5,762 bases of DNA, taken from assembly GCA_020850375.1 (NCBI GenBank), contig JADZET010000454.1, forward strand, positions 1-5,762, in the 5' to 3' direction. Source of the stretch: Phycisphaeraceae bacterium. Its GTDB lineage: Bacteria; Planctomycetota; Phycisphaerae; Phycisphaerales; Phycisphaeraceae. Made by a program: the position numbers and the translations under genes. Position 1 is the stretch's first letter, and every line of letters starts with the position of its first letter. Under the pieces are notes generated by a model. The model had not been told where the DNA came from and did not search any database. It saw only the letters and a program-made list of their open reading frames with translations. Positions 1 to 5,655 of the stretch are shown piece after piece.

Positions 1-1
1 G

Positions 2-703
2 GAGGACCCCAACACTACCACGCACGAACTAGCCTCGCGGGCCGCCGTCGACATCCTCGTCGATCGAGACACCCCCTGGTTCAACCTCCGCCAAGGCGCC
101 CTCGGAGCGGCCGATCGCTGGCGGACGGTCCGGCCCGCCCTGCATGCAGCCATGCTCGCGGCCATCTTCTGTTTGTTGATCCTGACACTGGCCGCAACCT
201 GGCGAGGAGCGAACTATCGCGCTGCGGCCGCGGGCGACGAGCAAGCCCAATCCCAGCTCTTTTACGACCTCTACCCCGGTCGCCCCCTACCGCTATCCGT
301 GCGGGCCTTGCTCGACAGCGAACGACGCCGCATCGAAGGCCTGGCGGGCCAGGGGGATGACGTGCCCCGCCCCGCCTCGGCCCTGGCCACGCTCTACGAG
401 ACCTTCCGACGACTGCCGACGGGCCTGCGCTTCCGCCTGCTGGAGCTGCGCTTCAGCCCCACGACCGTCGCACTCGACGGCCAGGTGCGATCCCACGCCG
501 ACGCCGACGTCCTGGCGGGGGCGCTGCGTGCTCAGAACGGACTTCAGGTCGATCCTCCCCGCACGGAACGTCTGCGCGATCAGGCCATCGCCCTGACGCT
601 GCACGCCAAGTACACACCCGCGGCGACTTCGCTGCCGCCGATGACACCCCCCCTGTCGGCCAAAGCTTCGACACCGAATCCGACCAAGCAGGAGGGACGC
701 TGA
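2..703 (+). CDS. gspL: Type II secretion system protein L-like (GspL), C-terminal part, 5' end cut by window
   Basis: The frame is open from base 2 to the TGA at 701-703 and gives 233 residues with no start, so the cytoplasmic domain lies outside the window. Visible residues 26-34 read WFNLRQGAL, the short linker motif that precedes the membrane helix in GspL proteins. A basic stretch (RWRTVRP) and one hydrophobic segment (about 46-66) follow. The remainder is extracytoplasmic: a YDLYPG motif, an Arg-rich helix, and an alpha/beta region (about 128-200) that fits the small ferredoxin-like domain of the family, then a Pro/Thr-rich tail. GspL is known to bind the GspE ATPase on the cytoplasmic side and GspM in the membrane. 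The gspM-like gene directly downstream supports the call. An ATG at 152 lies inside the membrane helix and is not the real start. PilN-type proteins of type IV pili are the main alternative. Confidence 0.75.
   Translation, partial: EDPNTTTHELASRAAVDILVDRDTPWFNLRQGALGAADRWRTVRPALHAAMLAAIFCLLILTLAATWRGANYRAAAAGDEQAQSQLFYDLYPGRPLPLSVRALLDSERRRIEGLAGQGDDVPRPASALATLYETFRRLPTGLRFRLLELRFSPTTVALDGQVRSHADADVLAGALRAQNGLQVDPPRTERLRDQAIALTLHAKYTPAATSLPPMTPPLSAKASTPNPTKQEGR
691..696 (+). promoter_or_regulatory. Shine-Dalgarno site of the gspM-like gene
   Basis: GGAGGG sits six bases upstream of the ATG at 703, inside the last codons of the gspL-like gene. With the one-base TGATG overlap it fixes the start and points to translational coupling of the two genes. 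Confidence 0.7.
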
Positions 704-1257
704 TGTTCCAGTCGTCGCGCACCACACGCCTGCTCATCATCGTGCTGCTGGGGGTCTTCGTCCTGGCCGCGATGTCAACTTGGTTCATGACCAGCAGTCG
801 TGCCTGGGCTCTGTCGGCGGGCAATGACCTGCATCAGGCCCGGCAGTTCGAGCATCGCATCCGCGAACTGCGCCAGCGGCCGCAGCGCGTGGCCTCGCAG
901 GAGCTGCTTGAGCCCGAACTGGCCAAGAAGATCGAGTCCGCCGCCACGGCCGCGAACCTCGCCACCTCCACCTTCGATCGCATCGAGCCCCAGAGCCCGC
1001 AGCGCGTCGGCAACACGCCCTACCTGGAACTGACCACGCGCCTGAGCCTGCGCCAGGTTCCTCTCGCGTCCCTGCTGGGCTTCCTGTACAACGTCTCGAC
1101 CGACGAGGCGAACCTGAGCGTCAAGGAGATCCGCCTCTCCGCCCCACGGAGCGATGCCGAAGCAGCCGGGGAGACCTGGAACGCCGAGGTCGCCCTGGCC
1201 TACTGGATCTACGCCCCGGCCGATTCGAGCAAGCGTTCAACCTCGTCCATGCCCTGA
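703..1257 (+). CDS. gspM: Type II secretion system protein M-like (GspM)
   Basis: A 184-residue bitopic membrane protein. A short basic N-terminus (residues 1-8) is followed by one hydrophobic helix (about 9-27). A charged helical segment (about 40-85, rich in Arg, Glu and Gln) that may form a coiled coil comes next, and then an alpha/beta domain (about 95-172) whose last strand reads EVALAYWIY. This layout matches GspM/PilO proteins, which dimerise and bind GspL/PilN through such domains in the T2SS inner-membrane platform. Length is in the usual range for the family (about 160-200). The start overlaps the gspL-like stop by one base and has its own ribosome binding site. Sequence identity to known GspM is weak, so the call rests on architecture and gene order; PilO-like is the alternative. 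Confidence 0.68.
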   Translation: MFQSSRTTRLLIIVLLGVFVLAAMSTWFMTSSRAWALSAGNDLHQARQFEHRIRELRQRPQRVASQELLEPELAKKIESAATAANLATSTFDRIEPQSPQRVGNTPYLELTTRLSLRQVPLASLLGFLYNVSTDEANLSVKEIRLSAPRSDAEAAGETWNAEVALAYWIYAPADSSKRSTSSMP

Positions 1258-1266
1258 AGGATCCCA

Positions 1267-1902
1267 ATGCCACGGATGTTGACCTCCCCCACGTTGTCTT
1301 GCCGTTCACGCCTCTTGGCGGTGCTCGTCATCGCCATGACGTTCATGCCGATCATCGGCTGCCAGTCCGCCAACAAGACCCATCGCGCCGCCTCCACGAC
1401 GCAACCTGCCGCCCCCGTCATCGACACCCCTTTGGCCAAGTCCCTGACGCGCCAGGCCAGCGAGCGCCTCGGTAAAGACGACCTGACCGAGGCCGAGTCG
1501 CTGCTCCGCCGTGCCCTGGCCGCGGACGACTCCTACGGCCCAGCCCACAACGCCCTGGGCGTCCTGCACTATCACCAGGACCAGTTCCATGCCGCCGCCA
1601 CGGAGTTCGACGTGGCCGCACGCCTGATGCCCGACAGCCCCGAGCCTCGTCACAACCTGGGCATGGTCTACGAGGCCGTTGGCCAACTCGACCAGGCCAT
1701 CACCTGGTACCAGAAAGCCCTGGAGCTCGCCCCCCAGCGTTACGAGACCGTGGCCAATCTCGTCCGCGCTCGTTACAAGCGCGGCCTCAAGGATGAGGTC
1801 ACCCGCAAGCTCCTCGACCAAGTCATCGCCACCGACCCCCGCACCGAATGGCGCCAGTGGGCACAGAAACAAAGAGCCCTCTGGTTCGACCAGACGCCGT
1901 GA
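1267..1902 (+). CDS. TPR-repeat lipoprotein, possible secretin pilotin
   Basis: A 211-residue exported protein. Residues 13-31 form a signal peptide with Arg13 and Arg15 and a hydrophobic core, ending in the lipobox I-I-G-C. Cys32 would be lipidated. A Ser/Thr/Ala/Pro-rich linker leads to three tandem TPR units at about 58-91, 92-125 and 126-159, with typical pairs such as A-L-G-V-L and N-L-G-M-V-Y and the end motif A-L-E-L-A-P. A further helical part follows. GAAGG at 1256-1260, six bases upstream, supports the ATG at 1267; ATG 1276 would still leave a signal peptide. It lies nine bases after the gspM-like stop, so it is probably co-transcribed. TPR lipoproteins such as PilF are known to guide secretins to the outer membrane, so a pilotin role is attractive here, but this is inferred from context. 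A general TPR scaffold is equally possible. Confidence 0.85.
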   Translation: MPRMLTSPTLSCRSRLLAVLVIAMTFMPIIGCQSANKTHRAASTTQPAAPVIDTPLAKSLTRQASERLGKDDLTEAESLLRRALAADDSYGPAHNALGVLHYHQDQFHAAATEFDVAARLMPDSPEPRHNLGMVYEAVGQLDQAITWYQKALELAPQRYETVANLVRARYKRGLKDEVTRKLLDQVIATDPRTEWRQWAQKQRALWFDQTP

Positions 1903-2363
1903 CACGCACACCCGATCATCCCGCTGTGCCTGTAATCGCCTGGCTGCTGCGCCTGGGTCTGGCGGGTGTGTTTATCTACGCCGGGGTGGTCAAGGCGGTT
2001 GATCCACTGACCTTCTGGAAGGACGTCCAGGGCTATCACCTGTTACCCGAGCAGGTGGCCCTGGCCGTGGCCTTCTACCTGCCGTGGTTGGAGATCCTAT
2101 GCGGCGTGGCGTTGCTGACACCCTGGCTGCTCCGTCGGTCGCTGCCGATCCTCATGTGCCTGACGCTGGTGTTCACCGCCGCGCTGGCCAGCGCGTGGCT
2201 GCGGGGGATCGACCTGACCTGCGGGTGCTTCGGCCAGGTAGGTTCGGCATCATCTGGAACGTCTTATCTTTGGTTGCTCGGCCGAGATCTGGCGATTCTA
2301 GGGGCCTTGGTCGCCACGGCCACGCTGTGCAGACAGCATAGACGCAACGATTCACCTGCCTAA
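1899..2363 (+). CDS. MauE/DoxX-like redox-associated integral membrane protein
   Basis: From GTG 1899 the product is 154 residues with four predicted membrane helices (about 12-33, 53-78, 82-101, 123-143). Family-like features are the first helix running into VVKAVDP, then F-W-x-D-V-x-x-Y-x-L-L-P, a Pro-Trp-Leu-Glu motif at 62-65, and a conserved-looking C-G-C-F-G at 108-112 between helices 3 and 4. MauE proteins are linked to disulfide formation or delivery of reducing power to periplasmic proteins, and the CxC is the likely redox site. An in-frame ATG at 1848 would overlap the lipoprotein gene by 55 bases. GTG 1899 overlaps its stop by only four bases (GTGA), a classic coupled arrangement, although no clear Shine-Dalgarno site precedes it. 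GTG 1926 is a second alternative. It ends the T2SS-like operon. Confidence 0.8.
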   Translation: MTRTPDHPAVPVIAWLLRLGLAGVFIYAGVVKAVDPLTFWKDVQGYHLLPEQVALAVAFYLPWLEILCGVALLTPWLLRRSLPILMCLTLVFTAALASAWLRGIDLTCGCFGQVGSASSGTSYLWLLGRDLAILGALVATATLCRQHRRNDSPA

Positions 2364-2439
2364 GTCAATGATCGGAGGACGGTTAAATAGAGGTTGACCG
2401 ACCCGACAAGAACATCTTTACCCCTGCATCAGGTTCCGC

Positions 2440-2467
2440 TTGACGAATACAAACATTTAGCTAACAT
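2440..2467 (+). promoter_or_regulatory. Predicted sigma70-type promoter for the downstream unknown gene pair
   Basis: TTGACG (2440-2445, five of six consensus bases) and TAACAT (2462-2467, four of six) are separated by 16 bases. They lie in the lower-GC gap between the MauE-like gene and the next gene. Transcription would begin near 2474 and leave a leader of about 60 bases before ATG 2535. This makes the TTG at 2394 unlikely as the start. I see no convincing terminator between 2364 and 2440, so read-through from the left operon is possible. Confidence 0.5.
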
Positions 2468-2519
2468 TACCTCCATTGGTCCGACAATGGGCCGGGCCGA
2501 TTCGGTGGCATTTCTTGTC

Positions 2520-2525
2520 GGGGAG
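2520..2525 (+). promoter_or_regulatory. Shine-Dalgarno site that decides the start at 2535
   Basis: GGGGAG lies nine bases upstream of ATG 2535. Neither the in-frame TTG 2394 nor the ATG 2487 has a comparable site at a workable distance, so this favours 2535. Confidence 0.5.
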
Positions 2526-2534
2526 TCTAAAGAG

Positions 2535-3758
2535 ATGACAAGGCAATTCTCGCCCAAAACGTTTCTGCGTCAGGTTCCTAAGGCATTGCTGAAGATCTAC
2601 TTCGAGAAGGCAGGCATCGACGCTGGCGTCGGCTGGGGGCAACTCAGGGAGGCGGATGGGGACACCGTCTTCGCGGCCATCGAGCGGTTGCCGGCCGACG
2701 TGGGCAAGCGGGTGGTCAGCGACTTCGCCATCGTCAACGAACTGGCGTGCGAGAAGGGAACTCAGGCCATCCGGGAGGAGGCGTTGCTCTTCGGGCTCGA
2801 CTGGTCCGACACGTTCGCGGCGATGGCCAATGAGTATGAGCGGGCGATGTGGACGTTCCTGCACTACCCCGCTCGCTTCGCCGCGGCCGGAGCACTGTAC
2901 GCGATGAACCGGCACAGCTTTAGCTGGCATCGCTTCGTCGGCCATCGCCTCGAGGCCGCGACGGATGAGCCGACGCTGGCGGAGTTCGGCGCGGCGATGG
3001 CGGCTCATTTCCGCAAGCAGGGGCGAGGCAGGCATTGCCATGTCGACTTCTACCGGCGGGTCGAGCCCGAGCGATTCTGCTACTTCGCCTACCCGGAGGA
3101 CGCAGCCACCACGGACCTGGGCTACGACGAGCAAGGCCAATTCCAGCGCCGGCCGCGGCAGTCGGCGTTCGAGGTGATCTTCGCGTATCGGCCGGAGGAG
3201 GGCACGATTCAGCTCTGCGGTCGCGGCGGCAAGGCGCACAAGGAGGCGATGGCCCGCCTGTTCTGCATCCATGTGCTGGGGCTGCGCGATCTGCCAGACG
3301 AGGACGCGCGCGAGCCGTTCGATCTTTCGGTGCTCAAGGATGGGCAGTTCGCGTTCCCCACCGAGCCCCAGGACCGGGTGCGGAGCGTGGAGGTTCGGCT
3401 GATGCGTCTGGACCTGCCCTTCGACCGCCGCAAGGGCAACGGCCGGCGGCTGACGCTCGAGGCCCGGTCGAGCAATGAGGCGCCGCGGGCCCTGCATCAA
3501 CTCATGCACGACGTGATCGACCCGTTCGCCGTGGGATTGGCGGACGTGCAGATCGGACGGGCCAAGCTGTGCATGACGTTCGACGTGCCCGATTCGAGCC
3601 GGGCCAAGTCGCTGACGTTTGAGGTCTCCTATCCCGACCACTGCTCGCTGCAGGACGATCCTTATGACCAGCTCGCCCGCAAGTACCTGCGTCTCTGGGG
3701 CATCGAACGCCACGAAGATGCTGCGCTCGCTGTTTCGCCGGCTGGATCTGCTCGCTGA
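2535..3758 (+). CDS. Conserved-looking protein of unknown function, about 407 aa (first gene of a pair)
   Basis: I do not recognise a named family. The protein is soluble, with no signal peptide or membrane helix. The N-terminal third is helical, with FSPKTFLRQVPKALLKIYFE at residues 5-24 as a distinctive start. The centre has G-R-G-R-H-C-H-V-D-F-Y-R-R (163-175), then Y-F-A-Y-P-E-D (183-189), an Arg-rich turn, and a beta-strand-like run before C-G-R-G-G-K (228-233). The last 130 residues look alpha/beta and end in D-Q-L-A-R-K-Y-L-R-L-W-G-I. No Walker, nuclease, helicase or methylase motif is evident. The frame extends upstream to TTG 2394, but those 47 codons have G or C in third position only about half the time, unlike the body, and a promoter falls inside them. 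ATG 2487 is a further option. The last 41 bases overlap the next gene, so the two proteins are probably made together. Confidence 0.75.
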   Translation: MTRQFSPKTFLRQVPKALLKIYFEKAGIDAGVGWGQLREADGDTVFAAIERLPADVGKRVVSDFAIVNELACEKGTQAIREEALLFGLDWSDTFAAMANEYERAMWTFLHYPARFAAAGALYAMNRHSFSWHRFVGHRLEAATDEPTLAEFGAAMAAHFRKQGRGRHCHVDFYRRVEPERFCYFAYPEDAATTDLGYDEQGQFQRRPRQSAFEVIFAYRPEEGTIQLCGRGGKAHKEAMARLFCIHVLGLRDLPDEDAREPFDLSVLKDGQFAFPTEPQDRVRSVEVRLMRLDLPFDRRKGNGRRLTLEARSSNEAPRALHQLMHDVIDPFAVGLADVQIGRAKLCMTFDVPDSSRAKSLTFEVSYPDHCSLQDDPYDQLARKYLRLWGIERHEDAALAVSPAGSAR

Positions 3759-4590
3759 GCCGACGGTTACGTTCGACGAGGTTCGCCGTTGGCCGGCGGG
3801 CGTGTTTGAGCGGTTCACTCAACTGCGTCTGCTGCGCGAGGCGGGGCCTTCGCGGTCGGTCGTGTGCGATGGCTGTCCCGAGGGCCACGTCCTGGACGTT
3901 GCGGTGCGTGACACCCCAGCCGGGCCGGTGGCCGTGGCGGATTGCCCAACCTGCGGGCGTGTGGCCATCCCGCTCGACCGGCTCAGGCAGTGGGCCGTGA
4001 GCTTCGCCGGCCTGGCCGACGTCGCCGCCTCAGCCACGGGGGCGACGGGCGGGGTGAGCGTCCAGGTGCCCGACCGCCTGGCGTTTTTGGGCCTCGTCCG
4101 CCACGGCACGCAGACCTGGGACCTCTTCCTCGCCCGCGGCCTGGCTTGGGCCAACGCCGCCACGCTCTGTGACGCGCCACGCCTGCGGGCCGCGAATCAC
4201 CCCGTGGTGCTCGTGCCGGACCAGCGGCCGATCGAGGCCGCGCGTCTGCCGCTCAAGCCGGCCCTGGGTTCGCTGACGGAGCTGATGACCGCGAGCCTCC
4301 ACGACCTCACGCTTGATCTGACGCCCTTGTCTGACCAGACCCCCCTGCCGCACCCGGATGCCACGACGCTGCAGTGGCTAACCGTCAGCGACGCGGCGAA
4401 GCTGCACCTCGAAGACGTCGACGGCCTGACCTTCGAACGCGCCAAGGGCCGCATCTCCATGGCCGCCACCAAGGGCTGCTTCAAGACCAACGACCGCAAG
4501 GGCAATAGCCGCCGGATCGACCGGAACAGCTTTTTCCGTTGGCGACTTGAGCAACGGGACCAGAACCTGGACAACTACGACAATTCATAG
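3718..4590 (+). CDS. Zinc-ribbon protein with C-terminal DNA-binding-like domain, unknown function (second gene of a pair)
   Basis: From ATG 3718 the product is 290 residues; the frame is open further up, to ATG 3619, but that would lie deep inside the preceding gene. Residues 1-40 form a helical start (FDEVRRWPAGVFERF). A zinc ribbon follows: C50-x2-C53 and C76-x2-C79, with His57 nearby. The middle part (about 115-160) is hydrophobic and ordered, with F-L-A-R-G-L-A-W. The end (about 220-285) reads like a winged helix-turn-helix of the excisionase/MerR type: L-T-V-S-D-A-A-K, a second helix, then G-C-F-K-T-N and S-R-R-I-D-R-N-S-F-F-R-W, which resembles the wing and closing helix of such domains. 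It probably binds DNA, possibly for autoregulation; this is inference. The start overlaps the upstream gene by 41 bases with only a weak GAAG before it; GTG 3802 would avoid the overlap but remove an ordinary-looking N-terminus. Confidence 0.75.
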   Translation: MLRSLFRRLDLLAEPTVTFDEVRRWPAGVFERFTQLRLLREAGPSRSVVCDGCPEGHVLDVAVRDTPAGPVAVADCPTCGRVAIPLDRLRQWAVSFAGLADVAASATGATGGVSVQVPDRLAFLGLVRHGTQTWDLFLARGLAWANAATLCDAPRLRAANHPVVLVPDQRPIEAARLPLKPALGSLTELMTASLHDLTLDLTPLSDQTPLPHPDATTLQWLTVSDAAKLHLEDVDGLTFERAKGRISMAATKGCFKTNDRKGNSRRIDRNSFFRWRLEQRDQNLDNYDNS

Positions 4591-4646
4591 CTGGTGGGGC
4601 GCTCGGTGCTGCGCAATGCCTCGCATGGCTGCCAACAGGCCGTACT

Positions 4647-4667
4647 CGAGACATCGAACATGTCTTG
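4647..4667. terminator. Hairpin between convergent genes, weak terminator candidate
   Basis: AGACAT (4649-4654) and ATGTCT (4660-4665) form a six-base stem around a five-base loop, extendable by a G-T and a C-G pair. It lies in the 82-base gap between two converging stops and begins five bases past the stop of the minus-strand gene. It is not GC-rich and has no T-tract on either strand, so a terminator role is only possible. Confidence 0.25.
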
Positions 4668-4672
4668 TTCCG

Positions 4673-5431
4673 TCAGTCCGGCTTGCCAAACAACCACTCT
4701 TCAGCATCTTTCCATGCCGCTCGCATGGCCCCCTGGACGTTATCATTCCATACCCCCTTAACCGTCCGAGGAGTCTTGAACTCCTCACGAACCGATCCTG
4801 CAACGCGCATATATCTCTGTTCGATTGACTGCTGGTTGAGCCCAAGTCGGATTGCCGACTCAGCGACAATACATGCCGCTGCCAAAGGTCTTCGTAAGGC
4901 CGTTTTCGAATCGAAGACTCTGCCTTCGAAATCAGGTCCATTCACTGGCCCGTTGGCATCAAGAAAACAAACGCGCAGGCTGAGGTCAATGGCACGATCG
5001 AACTTCTCATCGCGTTTTTCCAGTTCAGCCAGCTTGTACAGCCAACTCGTGTAGATCCCAAGCTGCATTTCTGCCAAGGCCTCAGATGCGTGGCGACTCA
5101 ACAACGAACGATTGATTTCGGTGTCGGAAGGCTGCCGACCAAGCTGCTCAGCTTGCCGCGCGGCCTCTGCCTCGTACACCAACCGTTCCTGAAGCCATCT
5201 GTCGTGATACCCTCTGGAGATCGACCATGCTTCGTCAAGCCGTAAAGCCTCGTCTTCAGTGACCAAGACCGTTTCCCCGTCGTCAGGGCGCCGGCCCATG
5301 CAGATATACCCGTTACATTGCGGGCAATTGCGGTACCCGAGCATCTTCTTCACGTCTGCGCCACAGTAGGGACAACGAGGCAGTTCTGAGCCAATGACTA
5401 CCCGCGTTGAATTGGCTGCATCTTGACTCAT
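4673..5431 (-). CDS. Zinc-ribbon protein of unknown function, 252 aa
   Basis: Reading on minus from ATG 5431 to the TGA at 4675-4673. The N-terminus carries a four-cysteine zinc ribbon, C20-x2-C23-x12-C36-x2-C39, followed by Y-I-C-M-G-R-R-P-D-D-G-E. The rest (about 58-252) is predicted mostly helical: a charged segment with E-A-E-A-A-R-Q-A-E-Q, then L-Y-K-L-A-E-L-E-K-R-D-E-K-F-D-R-A-I-D-L-S-L-R-V-C-F-L-D-x-N-G-P, which has a TPR-like flavour, and an acidic, Trp-containing C-terminus. I do not recognise the family; no enzymatic motif is visible, and binding of nucleic acid or protein is a guess. The frame stays open upstream to 5659, but that extension crosses GC-rich palindromes and a tRNA fragment and contains low-complexity Arg/Pro translation, so it is rejected. 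Base composition is clearly lower in GC than the T2SS-like genes, suggesting separate acquisition. A promoter sits immediately upstream. Confidence 0.78.
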   Translation of the reverse strand: MSQDAANSTRVVIGSELPRCPYCGADVKKMLGYRNCPQCNGYICMGRRPDDGETVLVTEDEALRLDEAWSISRGYHDRWLQERLVYEAEAARQAEQLGRQPSDTEINRSLLSRHASEALAEMQLGIYTSWLYKLAELEKRDEKFDRAIDLSLRVCFLDANGPVNGPDFEGRVFDSKTALRRPLAAACIVAESAIRLGLNQQSIEQRYMRVAGSVREEFKTPRTVKGVWNDNVQGAMRAAWKDAEEWLFGKPD

Positions 5432-5438
5432 AGGTTCG

Positions 5439-5466
5439 ATCTTAAGCCAAGGACGCTTTCGGTCAA
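5439..5466 (-). promoter_or_regulatory. Predicted sigma70-type promoter giving a leaderless mRNA
   Basis: On the minus strand TTGACC (5466-5461) and TAAGAT (5444-5439) are 16 bases apart. Seven bases then separate the -10 box from ATG 5431, so transcription should begin at or next to the A of the start codon. The lack of any Shine-Dalgarno sequence before this ATG agrees with leaderless translation. Confidence 0.5.
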
Positions 5467-5510
5467 TGAACGGCGGCAGCAGTCTGCTGGTCCGCCCGCC
5501 CAGCGAGGAA

Positions 5511-5551
5511 CACCGCGCCCAGCGCGGTGCGGCGCGGTGACACCGCGCCGC
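5511..5551. repeat. Two tandem GC-rich palindromes
   Basis: The first has arms CACCGCGC (5511-5518) and GCGCGGTG (5522-5529) around a three-base centre. The second has 11-base arms GCGGCGCGGTG (5529-5539) and CACCGCGCCGC (5541-5551) around a single A. They share the G at 5529, and the word CACCGCGC or its complement occurs four times. They lie in the gene-free stretch 5432-5762, upstream of the minus-strand promoter. An operator, a hairpin-forming repeat or a recombination arm site are all possible; no T-tract follows on the plus strand (a purine-rich GGGGCGAAAGGGG run does), so an intrinsic terminator is less likely. Confidence 0.8.
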
Positions 5552-5655
5552 GGGGCGAAAGGGGCCGAAAACAGCGAAAATCCAGGCAAACCTTGCAATC
5601 GCGGGGCCTTGAGCGTAGCGTGGTTTGCGCGTCTGAAGGGTCGCCGGCGGGCGAA

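Noticed and set aside
1306..1911. Open frame of 201 codons on the minus strand opposite the TPR lipoprotein
   Set aside because: Gly/Val/Leu-rich shadow of a gene with clear TPR repeats and lipobox on the plus strand.
2394..2534. TTG start at 2394 for the first unknown gene
   Set aside because: Third-position G/C is only about half in these 47 codons, no ribosome binding site is at a usable distance, and a promoter lies inside the stretch. It is kept as an alternative.
2457..3818. Long open frame of 453 codons on the minus strand opposite the first unknown gene
   Set aside because: It mirrors a GC-rich coding sequence. The translation is Arg/Glu/Leu-rich without a recognisable domain, and the plus-strand gene has a promoter, a ribosome binding site and an ordered protein.
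4591..4672. Strong intrinsic terminator between the convergent genes
   Set aside because: The only hairpin (4647-4667) is AT-balanced and lacks a T-tract on both strands, so it is listed only as a weak candidate.
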